64,000 nucleotides of DNA from an uncultured Acidobacteriia bacterium (lineage in GTDB: Bacteria; Acidobacteriota; Terriglobia; Bryobacterales; Bryobacteraceae): contig CAIQWJ010000074.1 of assembly GCA_903875575.1 (NCBI GenBank), positions 1 through 64,000 on the forward strand. The letters are read 5' to 3'. Shown here piece after piece: positions 27,927 through 37,458 of this stretch (position 1 is the stretch's first letter; each line of letters starts with the position of its first letter). A model generated the notes under the pieces. The model was not told where the DNA came from, did not search any database, and saw only the letters and a program-made list of their open reading frames with translations. Position numbers and translations under genes: made by a program.

Positions 27927-28774
27927 GGAATCACCTGCACGACTGCCTTGCGACGCAGCGCTTCCAACTGGCGGCCCACTTCCTGATCCTGCTTTCCGCG
28001 ATACAGCGCCTCGGCGATTCGTCCGCCCACTTCGTTCAGTTCCATCAGCCCCTCTGGCAGGTGCTCGTGAACCACCGCGACATGCGCGCCAAACCGCGTT
28101 TCAAAAACCGGCGTGACTTCGTGCAGAGGAGCGGCAAAGACCACGTCGTCAAACTCTTCCACCATCACGCCACGGGCAAAGAAGCCGAGATCGCCGCTGT
28201 TTTCCGGGCAGTCCGAGCAGGTGGCTGCCAGCACGGCAAAGTCCTGCCCTTCCAGCAGCCGGTGCCTGACCGACTCCATTTCCTGCAAAACGCTTGCTCT
28301 GTCGCGGCCTTCGAAGTTGCGCACCAGATGCGAGGCGTGAACGGTCTCCGGCCGATAGAACTGCTCCGGATGACTTCGGTAAAAGTCGCGGACTTCAGTG
28401 GATTTCGGTGGCCGGAGGTTACGGCTCCAGTGAGCGATGATGCGATCGAGCATGAGCCGGCGCTCGGCTTCGCGCGAGACGACTGTCGCGTCAGTTCCGG
28501 CGCGGCAGCCCACGACGCCATCCACGCGCGGTGCCAGCGTGGTTGCCAGTTCGGCGATCTCAGCTTCCGTTGGCAAGAGCTTCAGGCGGCGGCATTCCTG
28601 ATGAAGCAGCAGACGCTCCGTCAACTGAGAAACGGCGAGGTTGCGCAGGCGCATGCGCTGTTCCAGGCCGAGTTCCGGGCCACGGCTTTCCAGTTCCTGC
28701 CGAATTGCGGCGGCCTGCGCGCGAATCTCCGCTTCGCCGATCTCTTCTCCGTTAACCAGAATGGATTCCGGCAT
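27923..28774 (-). CDS. parvulin-type peptidyl-prolyl isomerase (NifM-like)
   Basis: A 283-residue protein. The N-terminal half (1-140) is helical with a SurA/NifM-like chaperone region. The C-terminal half has parvulin signatures: ASHLVRNFE, CSDCPENSGDLGFFARG and VFETRFGAHVAVVHE. It has no signal peptide, unlike SurA or PrsA. It lies between the sulfatase and FGE genes, overlapping FGE by four bases and starting 6 bases after the sulfatase stop, so it may keep the sulfatase unfolded or aid its folding before maturation. That role is inferred from context. Confidence 0.85.
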   Translation of the reverse strand: MPESILVNGEEIGEAEIRAQAAAIRQELESRGPELGLEQRMRLRNLAVSQLTERLLLHQECRRLKLLPTEAEIAELATTLAPRVDGVVGCRAGTDATVVSREAERRLMLDRIIAHWSRNLRPPKSTEVRDFYRSHPEQFYRPETVHASHLVRNFEGRDRASVLQEMESVRHRLLEGQDFAVLAATCSDCPENSGDLGFFARGVMVEEFDDVVFAAPLHEVTPVFETRFGAHVAVVHEHLPEGLMELNEVGGRIAEALYRGKQDQEVGRQLEALRRKAVVQVIP

Positions 28775-28780
28775 GATCTT

Positions 28781-30403
28781 CTAGACCTGGCTGCCCGCGG
28801 GCATCCGGATCTTCTTTGTGGGCGCGGCACCCTCACGCTTCACGCGATAGCCTTCGTCGAGCTGCTGCCAGCGCTCCGCCATGCTGCGGAGCATCGCGGG
28901 GTTTGCTGCCGCGATGTTGTGCTGTTCGCTGCGGTCCTTCGCCATGTCGTACAACTCCCATTCGCCGGTTTTGCCGGTGGCGAGCAGCTTGTGATTACCT
29001 ATACGCAAAGCCCGATTGTCGTTGTGATTGAAGTAAATGAAATCGTGCGGAGCCGCGCCGTCTTTGCGAAACGCTGGAGCGAGGCTTCTACCGGAAAGGC
29101 GACCCTGCGCACCCCCGCCAGCGAGATCGACAAACGTGGGCAGAACATCCACGAAGTGGCAGGGATCGTGCCGAAGTTTGTTACGATCCGCAATCCCGGC
29201 GGGCCAGCGGACGATCATGGGCGATGAAATGCCGCCCTCGTTGAGCCACGATTTGTGGAGACGGAAAGGTGCATTGGAATTGCTGGCCCAGCCCGGTCCA
29301 AGGCCCAGGAACGAACTTGCTGAGCCCAGAGGAGAACTGGCGTCATGGCCATCGCCGCGAATGAGTTGTTCAGAGCTGGCACCGTTGTCGGAAAGAAAGA
29401 TCACCACGGTGTCTCGCTCGGCATCCATGGCTTTCAACTGCGCCAGCACTTTGCCAATCTCCAGATCCATCCGGGTGATCATGGCGGCGTGAATCGCCAT
29501 CTTGGTTCGCTGCAAAGCCTTTTGCTCCGCGTTGAGAGACGACCACGGCAGGGCGCGCGAAATCTCGCCCGGGCCGATTTTCGCGAACAACTCCGCATCC
29601 GGGGTATTCCACGTAGTCCACATATTCGGTTCGAGCGGCGCCAGTTCGCAATTCACCAGCCCCATGCGCTTCATCCGCGCCAGTTTCACTTCACGCGCGG
29701 TGTCCCAGCCTTCGGCGAACTTGTCTTTGTACTTTTCGATATCCTCCGCCGGAGCCTGGAGGGGGAAGTGCGGCGAGTGCGGCGCGAAGAACAGGAAGAA
29801 GGGATCGGCGGCGTGGTCCCGGGCGTGCTCCTGGAGGAATTTGACCGCGTAATCGGCAATCGCGGTGGTGGTGTAGTAATGATCTTCGGGCTTCGGCTGC
29901 GGGAGCTTCACGCCATCCAGCATCAGACTTCGGGGCGTGAAGTACCGATCCTCATCAAGCAACGTATAGGAATGGTCAAAGCCCACGCCGCCCGCACCTG
30001 TAGTGAAACGCAGGTGCCACTTCCCGCTGTGATAACTGCGGTATCCGAGGGGTTTCAGGAACTCCGGAGTAAAACGGACAGAATCCGGCACGTTGCCCGG
30101 CGTCATGATGTCGGCCGAGGTCTGCTGGGCATAGTTGCCAGTCATCAGACAGCTCCGCGAGGGCCCGCAGCGCGAGGTGGAATACATCTGCGTAAACCGG
30201 AGACCCTGCGAGGCGAGCCGGTCCAGATTCGGCGTTTCGATCTCGCCACCGAAACAGCCGGCATCGGAAAAGCCCATATCATCGGCCAGGAGCAGCAGGA
30301 AGTTGGGCCGCTTCGTGGGCGCGGCGCTCCCCGGCGCGGCTCCGGTAAGGGCGGCGGTTGTCGCGGCCCCCATTATTTGTCCAAACTCTCTTCTGCTCAG
30401 CAT
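28781..30403 (-). CDS. Tat-exported type I sulfatase
   Basis: A 540-residue arylsulfatase-family enzyme. The start LSRREFGQIMG is a Tat-like signal. The metal site begins NFLLLLADDMGFSD, and the maturation motif is STSRCGPSRSCLMTG, in which Cys of C-x-P-S-R becomes formylglycine. The sequence VIFLSDNGASSE supplies further metal ligands. The substrate is likely a sulfated polysaccharide or sulfate ester but cannot be named. It heads a three-gene unit with a parvulin and its own FGE. Confidence 0.93.
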   Translation of the reverse strand: MLSRREFGQIMGAATTAALTGAAPGSAAPTKRPNFLLLLADDMGFSDAGCFGGEIETPNLDRLASQGLRFTQMYSTSRCGPSRSCLMTGNYAQQTSADIMTPGNVPDSVRFTPEFLKPLGYRSYHSGKWHLRFTTGAGGVGFDHSYTLLDEDRYFTPRSLMLDGVKLPQPKPEDHYYTTTAIADYAVKFLQEHARDHAADPFFLFFAPHSPHFPLQAPAEDIEKYKDKFAEGWDTAREVKLARMKRMGLVNCELAPLEPNMWTTWNTPDAELFAKIGPGEISRALPWSSLNAEQKALQRTKMAIHAAMITRMDLEIGKVLAQLKAMDAERDTVVIFLSDNGASSEQLIRGDGHDASSPLGSASSFLGLGPGWASNSNAPFRLHKSWLNEGGISSPMIVRWPAGIADRNKLRHDPCHFVDVLPTFVDLAGGGAQGRLSGRSLAPAFRKDGAAPHDFIYFNHNDNRALRIGNHKLLATGKTGEWELYDMAKDRSEQHNIAAANPAMLRSMAERWQQLDEGYRVKREGAAPTKKIRMPAGSQV

Positions 30404-30440
30404 GGTGGGATTCCTCAGAATCTATCACGTTACCCTGTGA

Positions 30441-31985
30441 GTGTACCCCCTCTCGAAAACGGAGGTATTGGCAGACCCGTTTATTTCTGCCACAATATTC
30501 CACGTGCAGTCGGAACCCGGCCTGCGAAGCGTTGTTGAGCGCTTCATAGCCGCGGCGGCGCAGCCCGCTGTGCTCGATCCAGGCGAAGAACCGCTCCCTC
30601 TGGTCGGCCAAAACTGGGAGATTACGGAATGGAACGGACGCCTCACGCTTCAGGCGTGGGACACGAACCGAAACCTTGTCCGCAAGATTGTCTCCCTGAA
30701 AGACCAGAGTCGCGACCGCATTACGCTGGGTACGGAACGCTTCCCGCGAACGGCAGGGGAGTTGCAAATCGCCGATATGGCGGCTGCCCGCGGCGTAGAA
30801 TTGCGCCGCAAATCCACCCGCATGGCTTTCCGGGATCGCTTTCGGCTCATGCTGATGCGTGAGTTCCCGGAGTGGCACACGGAAGACGTCAGCGCCGATG
30901 CCAATCTGGAGCAGAGTCTTTCGCCGTCCTATGTGCGGGCGTGGCTGCGTCGCGGGTCGGGGACCAGTTCGACGGGCATCGCCGTGATGGCCGCGCCTCC
31001 GGATGCGTTCGACCCCTCCGCCGTGGTCCCGTTCGGCCTGATCTGGCTTGACTACCTGCGCCGTCGCGAGAAAGGGCTGTCGATCCGGCGGCTGATGCTG
31101 TTCGTGCCGCTGCATGAGGAACGTGCGACCTCTCTGCGCGCGGCGCTGATCGACCCCGCCCGCGTGGACTGCCAGCTCTATGGTTATGACGAACGCGATT
31201 GCACGGGCCTGATCGATTTCGCCGATGCGGGCAATGTGGAATCGACGCTGCCGCCCTGCCGGAGGCCACTGCAGCCGAACGTGGAACCGGGCGATCATTC
31301 CGGCCTGCCAGGCGAGGTGGACCGGGTGGAGCAAAGCGATGGCTCGTTTAGCCTGCGTATTCGGGGTCTGGAGTTCGGGAGGTCGGCTGGCGGGCGGTAT
31401 TCGTGTGGCATCGGTAAGAAGCGGCCGTGTACGGCAGCGACGCTGGAGCGTATGGCCAGCGAGGTTGCCCGGCTGCGCCGACCGGACGCGGAAGATCGCC
31501 AGCATCCGCTCTATTCCCAGGCACCGGAGGGATGGCTGGAGGCTCAGGTGCGGGCCCATCCGCAGATAGTGGATGCCTCACTCCGGCATGGCCCGATATA
31601 TGGTCAGGTACCGATCTTCAGCGGGCCGGAGCGCGGGGTGATTGACCTGCTGGGCGTGGATGACACGGGGCGGCTGACAGTGATCGAACTGAAGACGACT
31701 GCCGACCTGCAACTGCCGTTTCAGGCGCTGGACTATTGGCTGCGAGTCAGAAAGCATCTGGCGGCCGGAGACTTTGAGCGCCTGGGGTATTTCCCTGGCG
31801 TCACGATCCTGCGGGACGCGCCGCGCATTCTGCTGGTGGCGCCGGCGCTTGAGTTCCATTCCACGACGGAGACGGTGATGGAGGCACTGGTGCCGCACAT
31901 CGACTTCACCAGGATCGGCGTGGGTGCGAACTGGCGAAGTGAATTGAAAGTGATGTTTCGGCTGCTCGGGGCGCAGCGACCGTGA
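30441..31985 (+). CDS. large protein with NucS/EndA-like PD-(D/E)XK C-terminal domain
   Basis: About 514 residues from a GTG at 30441; a later start near residue 22 (QSEPGLRSVVERF) is possible. The C-terminal region reads GVIDLLGVDD…LTVIELKTTADLQLPFQALDYW, with D, E-x-K and Gln in the order seen in NucS/EndoMS and related nucleases. The first 370 residues are of unknown fold, with basic segments (RRKSTRMAFRDRFRLMLMR) that may bind nucleic acid. It lies alone between the sulfatase and tmk. A housekeeping DNA-repair role is possible. Confidence 0.6.
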   Translation: MYPLSKTEVLADPFISATIFHVQSEPGLRSVVERFIAAAAQPAVLDPGEEPLPLVGQNWEITEWNGRLTLQAWDTNRNLVRKIVSLKDQSRDRITLGTERFPRTAGELQIADMAAARGVELRRKSTRMAFRDRFRLMLMREFPEWHTEDVSADANLEQSLSPSYVRAWLRRGSGTSSTGIAVMAAPPDAFDPSAVVPFGLIWLDYLRRREKGLSIRRLMLFVPLHEERATSLRAALIDPARVDCQLYGYDERDCTGLIDFADAGNVESTLPPCRRPLQPNVEPGDHSGLPGEVDRVEQSDGSFSLRIRGLEFGRSAGGRYSCGIGKKRPCTAATLERMASEVARLRRPDAEDRQHPLYSQAPEGWLEAQVRAHPQIVDASLRHGPIYGQVPIFSGPERGVIDLLGVDDTGRLTVIELKTTADLQLPFQALDYWLRVRKHLAAGDFERLGYFPGVTILRDAPRILLVAPALEFHSTTETVMEALVPHIDFTRIGVGANWRSELKVMFRLLGAQRP

Positions 31986-32043
31986 GCAGGCACTTTGCCT
32001 AACCCGGCTATCGGCCGTCGTCTGCGAAAATTGAAGGTTCGCG

Positions 32044-32709
32044 ATGCTCGCTTCTTCCGCGGCCCAGGGCACGACGCACCCGGGCTGTTTCCTCACTTTC
32101 GAAGGCATGGATGGCTGCGGTAAAACCACCCAGCTCCGTTTGCTCGCCCAGTATCTGCGGGAGCGGGGCCGCACGGTCGTGGAAACCGTTGAGCCGGGCG
32201 GTACCGACATCGGCCGTCAGATCCGCCGCATCCTTCTGGATCCCGCCAACACCGCTATTCACGCACGTACCGAACTCCTGCTCTATTTCGCCAGTCGCGC
32301 CCAGAATGTGGAGGAAGTGATTCGCCCCGCGCTCGATGCAGGCAGCGTGGTGCTTTGCGATCGGTTTACAGATTCCACCCTGGTTTATCAGGGCTGCGGA
32401 CGCGGGCTTGCGGCCGGTTCCGTGCTGGAACTGGACCGCATTGCGTGCGAGGGTTTGCGGCCTTCGGCGACAGTTCTGATCGACATCGATCTTGAAACCA
32501 GCCTTAACCGCGCCAAGCGCCGCAATGAGAAATACGGCCAATCGGAATCCCGGATCGACGACGAGAGCGCGGCGTTTCACGATGAGGTGCGCAAAGGTTA
32601 TCTGGCGCTGGCGTCCGCGGAGCCGGAGCGCTTTATCGTGATCGACGGCCGCGCGGGTATTGGTGATGTGGCACGCAGGATTCAGGAGGCGCTGCACGAC
32701 CGTGTTTGA
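32044..32709 (+). CDS. tmk: thymidylate kinase
   Basis: A 221-residue dTMP kinase that makes dTDP for DNA synthesis. It has the P-loop FEGMDGCGKTTQ, the dTMP-binding DRF in VVLCDRFTDSTLVYQGCGRG, and the later IDIDLETSLNRAKRR segment. The start includes about ten extra residues before the usual beginning of the fold; a shorter start is possible. Its stop overlaps the next gene (holB start at 32702), a pairing common in bacteria. Confidence 0.93.
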   Translation: MLASSAAQGTTHPGCFLTFEGMDGCGKTTQLRLLAQYLRERGRTVVETVEPGGTDIGRQIRRILLDPANTAIHARTELLLYFASRAQNVEEVIRPALDAGSVVLCDRFTDSTLVYQGCGRGLAAGSVLELDRIACEGLRPSATVLIDIDLETSLNRAKRRNEKYGQSESRIDDESAAFHDEVRKGYLALASAEPERFIVIDGRAGIGDVARRIQEALHDRV

Positions 32710-33736
32710 CAACTACTTCGGTAACCGCCACGTGCAGAACACGCTCGAAAAAATGATTGAGCGGGAGCGGATTCCGCAGACGCTGCTGTTCGCAGGCCTC
32801 GAAGGACTGGGCAAGGCGACTCTTGCGCGCCGGTTCGCAGCCCGCATGCTGGGCTCCGCCGAGAAGATTGAGCAGGACGATCTCAGTCTGGAAGAAAACG
32901 CCTCGGCGATTTCGGCCCGCGACAAGATGCCAGCGGATAAGCGAAATGACGATCCGCTGTTCTTCGGCTCTCATCCCGACTTTCTTACCTTTCCGCCAGA
33001 CGGACCGATGCGGCAGATCGGCATCCCGCAGATGCGACTGCTGAAAGAACGAGCGCAATTCAAACCGCTGCATGGTGAGCGCCGGGTGTTCCTGATCGAC
33101 CAGGTGGACCGGGCCAACGAACAGGCTGCGAACTCGCTCCTCAAGACACTGGAAGAGCCACCGGATCATCTGATCCTGATCATGACGGCGAACAACGTCT
33201 ATGACCTTTTGCCGACCATTCGCTCCCGCTGCGTGTTGCTGAATTTTTCGCCACTGGTCAATGAGGATATGAAGGCGTTTGCCCACGCCCGGGGCCTGAA
33301 AGACGCTGAACGGCGGATTGCCCTATCGGGGGGCAGTCCGGGGATTGCCGCCTCGCTGGATATCCCGCTGTTTGAGAAACGCCGCAGCGCCATGCTGGCT
33401 CTGCTGAAGACCGGCGCGGGAGCGGCGCCGTACGGAGCGTGGCTGCCCATTTCGGAATCCCTGGGGCGCAGCAAGAGCGAAAAGCTGGAACTGTATCTGA
33501 AGCTGCTCTACGAACTGCTGCGGGATCTGGTGTTGCTGGGCGAAGCGAATCCTGCCATTCGCAATGTCGACCTGCGGGCCGATCTCACGACGCTTTCGTC
33601 ACGCGTTTCCCGCAAGTGGCTGATCCGGGCGGTGAAAAGTGTGGATGAAATCGCAGGCCTGCTGCGCCGCAACATTCAGAAGCAGATTGCCCTTGATGGA
33701 CTGCTGATGCAACTGCGGCGTTCCCTGACTGAATAA
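32702..33736 (+). CDS. holB: DNA polymerase III delta' subunit
   Basis: A GTG at 32702, overlapping the tmk stop, gives about 344 residues starting VFDNYFGNRHVQNTL; a longer upstream frame would run into tmk. It is a clamp-loader AAA+ protein with LLFAGLEGLGKATLARRFA (P-loop region), FLIDQVDRANEQAANSLLKTLEEPPDHL and the sensor IRSRC. The four zinc-binding cysteines normally found after the P-loop are absent: residues 50-85 are a polar insert with no cysteine. Such loss is known in some delta' proteins. It is essential for loading the sliding clamp. Confidence 0.85.
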   Translation: MFDNYFGNRHVQNTLEKMIERERIPQTLLFAGLEGLGKATLARRFAARMLGSAEKIEQDDLSLEENASAISARDKMPADKRNDDPLFFGSHPDFLTFPPDGPMRQIGIPQMRLLKERAQFKPLHGERRVFLIDQVDRANEQAANSLLKTLEEPPDHLILIMTANNVYDLLPTIRSRCVLLNFSPLVNEDMKAFAHARGLKDAERRIALSGGSPGIAASLDIPLFEKRRSAMLALLKTGAGAAPYGAWLPISESLGRSKSEKLELYLKLLYELLRDLVLLGEANPAIRNVDLRADLTTLSSRVSRKWLIRAVKSVDEIAGLLRRNIQKQIALDGLLMQLRRSLTE

Positions 33737-34030
33737 TTCGCGCGCGGGTTCCGCGTTTTCGTTATCTAAGGTTATTAGTCAACGGCAACACTGCAAATTC
33801 TGCATGAAGACATCAATTCAGGCAGCAGTCTACTTAAGTTTTATACCAGACCGTTCCCGCGTGTAAATATAAGGCCGTAACGTACGGTATCAGCGCCGCC
33901 GGCACTGGTAAGTTTGAGCACAAACCGGACCGCTGTAAGAGAAAATATCTGATTCAAATCGGGAAAAACAGGGATAACATTATTGCTGAGGCAGGTAGTT
34001 ATCGATAACATACCAGCCCGGAGGAACGCA

Positions 34031-34723
34031 GTGAAAAAAATTTTCCTGTGCAGTATATTTGGCTTACTATTCATTACCAGCAACCTGTTCGCGGATCTTA
34101 TCGTGGAGAAGGACCCCAACGCCGGCGTGTACGCCGGACTGGGCCATGGCAGCTATATCTACGCGAACAGCTTCATCTTCAACGGCACAACCGGCACCAC
34201 GCTCGATACCCTTGGCGTCTGGCTGCTGGGCGGCTCAGATACCAGCACGCTGATTTTTGAGTTACTGGCGGACACCGGCCCGGATTCACCGGATCTCACT
34301 CAGGTATTGACTTCAAGTATCGCCGACTCTTTTGCGCTGACGAGCCTGACGCTTGAGACGGAGGCCGTGACTCCCTATGCGCTGACCAATGGCATGGAAT
34401 ACTGGGTGGCCATTGTGGCCACAGGAACCGGCTCCGCTTATTCGCTGGCTCAGCACCAGCAGAACTCGGAAGGCATCAACGACAACGGCACTTTCTGGTA
34501 CTCGAATGACTCCACGTATACCTTCTTCAGCAATTCTTCCAGCACGGAGATGGCGATCTATGCGGCCGATTCCAGTTCCGCCGGAACTGGAGGCGGGGGC
34601 GGACTGGGCGGCAACGGGGATGCTCCATCCGCCACACCGGAACCTGCAACATGGGCCGGCATGCTGATCGGACTAAGCGCTGTCGCGTGGCGGATGAAGT
34701 GTGACCGCGATTCACGGCGATGA
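34031..34723 (+). CDS. PEP-CTERM sorting domain protein
   Basis: The GTG at 34031 is preceded by GGAGG at the proper distance, giving 230 residues. MKKIFLCSIFGLLFITSNLFA is the signal peptide. The end has TPEPATW, a short hydrophobic helix (AGMLIGLSAVAW) and basic residues, matching a PEP-CTERM signal for exosortase. The body is acidic and rich in Ser/Thr/Gly, and resembles other acidobacterial choice-of-anchor proteins. The upstream 290 bases hold no other gene. Function unknown; extracellular or cell-surface location is expected. Confidence 0.8.
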   Translation: MKKIFLCSIFGLLFITSNLFADLIVEKDPNAGVYAGLGHGSYIYANSFIFNGTTGTTLDTLGVWLLGGSDTSTLIFELLADTGPDSPDLTQVLTSSIADSFALTSLTLETEAVTPYALTNGMEYWVAIVATGTGSAYSLAQHQQNSEGINDNGTFWYSNDSTYTFFSNSSSTEMAIYAADSSSAGTGGGGGLGGNGDAPSATPEPATWAGMLIGLSAVAWRMKCDRDSRR

Positions 34724-34743
34724 TTTATCACTATCCCGAAGAA

Positions 34744-34796
34744 CGAAACAACCGGGGCCTGAGGGATTATCCATCCCTCGGGCCCCGGTTGTTTCG
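34744..34796. terminator. large inverted repeat between convergent genes
   Basis: CGAAACAACCGGGGCC (34744-34759) pairs perfectly with its complement at 34781-34796, and an inner GAGGGA/TCCCTC extends the stem. It is centred between the PEP-CTERM and fasciclin genes. A true T-run is missing, so it may stabilise 3' ends or act as a weak bidirectional terminator. Confidence 0.65.
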
Positions 34797-34801
34797 ATGG
34801 G

Positions 34802-35344
34802 CTACTTCGGCATCATGACTGTGTCCACAACGTGGATGACGCCGTTGGACTGAAACACATCGGCCTGCGTCACCATCGACATGCCGCCTTTTTCGTCCGT
34901 CAGCATGACAGCCTTGCCGTGCATGCCTGCCCAAAGCGTTCCGCCTGAGACTGTCTTCAGCATCGCCTTGCCTTTTCCCGCTTTGATTTGCTTTGCCAGA
35001 TCAGCGGCCGACAATCTGCCCGCCACCACGTGATAAGTCAGGACTTTGACGAGCGTGTCCTTGTTTTCCGGCCTGAGCAGAGTATCGACGGTACCCATCG
35101 GCAGCTTATCGAAAGCCGTATTTACGGGAGCAAAGACGGTGAATGGCCCGGGTCCGGACAGTGTCTCCACCAAACCAGCGGCCTTCACGGCCGCTACCAG
35201 CGTGGTGTGATCAGCCGAATTCACGGCGTTTTCCACGATATTTTTGGCAGGGAACATCTCTTTGCCACCCACTACGGGATTCATGGCGGCGGTGGCCACG
35301 AGCACGGCGGCACCGATTGCGTAAAGTATAGAACTTCTATTCAT
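34802..35344 (-). CDS. secreted fasciclin-domain protein
   Basis: The ATG at 35344 (MNRSSILY) gives 180 residues with a signal peptide. One FAS1 domain fills the rest: NIVENAVNSADHTTLVAAVKAAGL, GPFTVFAPVNTAFDKLP (the H1-type block), LTYHVVAGRL and NGVIHVVDTVMMPK (the H2-type block). FAS1 proteins are surface or periplasmic and are linked with adhesion. It sits between two other exported proteins. Confidence 0.92.
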   Translation of the reverse strand: MNRSSILYAIGAAVLVATAAMNPVVGGKEMFPAKNIVENAVNSADHTTLVAAVKAAGLVETLSGPGPFTVFAPVNTAFDKLPMGTVDTLLRPENKDTLVKVLTYHVVAGRLSAADLAKQIKAGKGKAMLKTVSGGTLWAGMHGKAVMLTDEKGGMSMVTQADVFQSNGVIHVVDTVMMPK

Positions 35345-35505
35345 TTTCAGGTTTCCTTTCCCCATTTCCAGTTGGGTTCACTGGCTTATACGGAGGCATG
35401 AAGAAATCGGATTGACGGGATTTACCGCAGCTTTACAATTTCGGCGCCCACGTTGACAGGGGCTTTACTCTGGGAGGTGAAACTGAGAAGCGGAAGGTCT
35501 TCACT

Positions 35506-37446
35506 ATGAACGGGTCCAAACTCATCGCCGCTATTTGTATGTTGTCCGGCAGTACCGTCTTTGCCCAGGGTCCGGGCGGCCCCAGCGGGGATGGCGTCTG
35601 GCGGCGCAACGCTTACTACGGCGAATTTCAGACTTTTGACGCCTGTCTGGGACATCAGCCCGGTACGGGTCAATATCACTATCACGTCACACCTGTCTGC
35701 CTTCGGGCGCAACTGGGCGATAACATCGTAACTCTTCGCAATGCCCGTACTGGCCCCGCATATGCGGAGCAGAGTTCTGGCTGGCATCATTCGCCCATTC
35801 TTGGCTGGGCGCTTGATGGCTACCCCATCTATGGTCCCTATGGTTACTCTGTGGCCACGGACGGGGCGAGTCCGGTGAAGCGGATGGTCTCCGGCTATCA
35901 GTTGCGTGGCATAACCGTGCGCCAGTCGCTGCCCTCGTGGTCCCTGCCGAATCATCAGGGAGTTTCGCAGAATCTTTCCGCCGCGCAGTATGGGCCGCCG
36001 GTGAGCGCGCAGTATCCGCTGGGCCGTTATCTGGAGGATTATGACTGGGTCTCCGGCGCGGGGGATCTGGACCGCTATAATGGGCGGTTTGCCGTGACGC
36101 CGGAGTTTCCGCAGGGCACCTATGCGTATTACACAACGCTCGACGCGAGTGGTGCCCCGGCCTTTCCCTACATACTGGGCGGCCAGTTTTATGGCACCGC
36201 CTCGGGCAATTTTCCGACCAACGTGACGGCATCAACCACCGATTACTTCAACAACGGGGCCTACACGAGCGGGTCATCAGGATCTGCTCCCGCCCCGCAG
36301 CTCACTTCGTGGTCGACGAAATACTCGGGCCAGAGCGCGACTATTGTTTCGCCTTTCGATCCTTCTGCCGGGCCGGTCACGACGTGGCCCGGTACGAACT
36401 CGCTGGGGGTGAAGACGTCCGGTTCCGTTACGACGCCAACTGCGGCGGAGACGCAACGCATTCGTTATTCGTCGTCATCGGTTTACATTACCGCCAACGG
36501 GCTCGCGGGTTATGCGATGGGGCCGTGGTTCTCGCCCGACATGACGGCGGGGATATTTTCGAATTTCCCGAGCGCTTCGGCCTCCACGTTCCAGATTCCG
36601 ACCGCTCCCACGGTGGCGGCTACACCGACAGCCACCGGCGGCGGGCCGCAGGGTATGTGGGTGAATGGAGTTTCGGTATTTAACTTCATCGACGGCGCGT
36701 CGTATTCGAACGCTTCGGGCGGAGACGTGGGCGGCGGCCTGGCACCGTCGCTGCTGGCGGCCATTTCTTCGTCGGCGTCGTTTGAACAGGGTCCGATGGC
36801 ACCCGGCTCGCTGGTGACCGCGACGCCGCTGTTCTTCACATCACTGGCAACTTCCACCGCGTCCGCCGCTCCGCCATGGCCCACTACTCTGGGCGGCGCC
36901 ACCATCACGGTCACGGACTCGGCCGGTATCAGCGCGCGGGCGCAGATTTCGTATGCTTCTCCGACACAGATCAATTTCCGGCTGCCGACAGGCCTCGCGA
37001 CAGGGGCAGGAAGCGTTTCCATCTCGGCAGGCGGGGTATCCATCCCGTCGAAGATTAACATACAGCCGGTCTATCCAAATCTGTTTTTGCTGAATGCCAG
37101 TGGCCTTGCGGCGGCCGGCATTGTGCGCGTCCACAACGGGCAGAATACGAACGAACAGGTGTACCAGCTGGTGAACGGCAATGTCGTGCCCAATCCGATT
37201 GCGCTCAATGGCGATCAGGTGTTCCTGATTCTCTACGGCAGCGGGCTGGGCTCGTCGACGACGGCGACTGCAACCATGGGCGGAGTGAATGCGACGGTGA
37301 CCGCAGCGGGGCCACAACCGACCTACGGCGGGCTGGATCAATTCAACGTGTTGATTCCCGCTTCTCTTACGGGGAAGGGTAACGTGAGCATCGTGGTCAC
37401 GGCGGGCGGCAAGCCTTCGAATGCCGTGAATGTGACGATTCAGTAG
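35506..37446 (+). CDS. secreted YHYH-domain protein with Solibacter-type C-terminal domain
   Basis: A 646-residue protein with a signal peptide (MNGSKLIAAICMLSGSTVFAQ). Residues 30-130 hold the YHYH domain (GQYHYHVTPVCL, GWHHSPILGWALDGYPIYGPYGY). From about 380 on there is an Ala/Ser/Thr-rich stretch, then a C-terminal domain (YGSGLGSSTTATATMGG, DQFNVLIPASLTGKGNVS) like the TIGR03437 domain of Solibacter. The fold suggests an Ig-like surface module. Its function is unknown. It ends at a strong terminator facing a TonB receptor. Confidence 0.85.
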   Translation: MNGSKLIAAICMLSGSTVFAQGPGGPSGDGVWRRNAYYGEFQTFDACLGHQPGTGQYHYHVTPVCLRAQLGDNIVTLRNARTGPAYAEQSSGWHHSPILGWALDGYPIYGPYGYSVATDGASPVKRMVSGYQLRGITVRQSLPSWSLPNHQGVSQNLSAAQYGPPVSAQYPLGRYLEDYDWVSGAGDLDRYNGRFAVTPEFPQGTYAYYTTLDASGAPAFPYILGGQFYGTASGNFPTNVTASTTDYFNNGAYTSGSSGSAPAPQLTSWSTKYSGQSATIVSPFDPSAGPVTTWPGTNSLGVKTSGSVTTPTAAETQRIRYSSSSVYITANGLAGYAMGPWFSPDMTAGIFSNFPSASASTFQIPTAPTVAATPTATGGGPQGMWVNGVSVFNFIDGASYSNASGGDVGGGLAPSLLAAISSSASFEQGPMAPGSLVTATPLFFTSLATSTASAAPPWPTTLGGATITVTDSAGISARAQISYASPTQINFRLPTGLATGAGSVSISAGGVSIPSKINIQPVYPNLFLLNASGLAAAGIVRVHNGQNTNEQVYQLVNGNVVPNPIALNGDQVFLILYGSGLGSSTTATATMGGVNATVTAAGPQPTYGGLDQFNVLIPASLTGKGNVSIVVTAGGKPSNAVNVTIQ

Positions 37447-37458
37447 ACCGCTTGAGAG

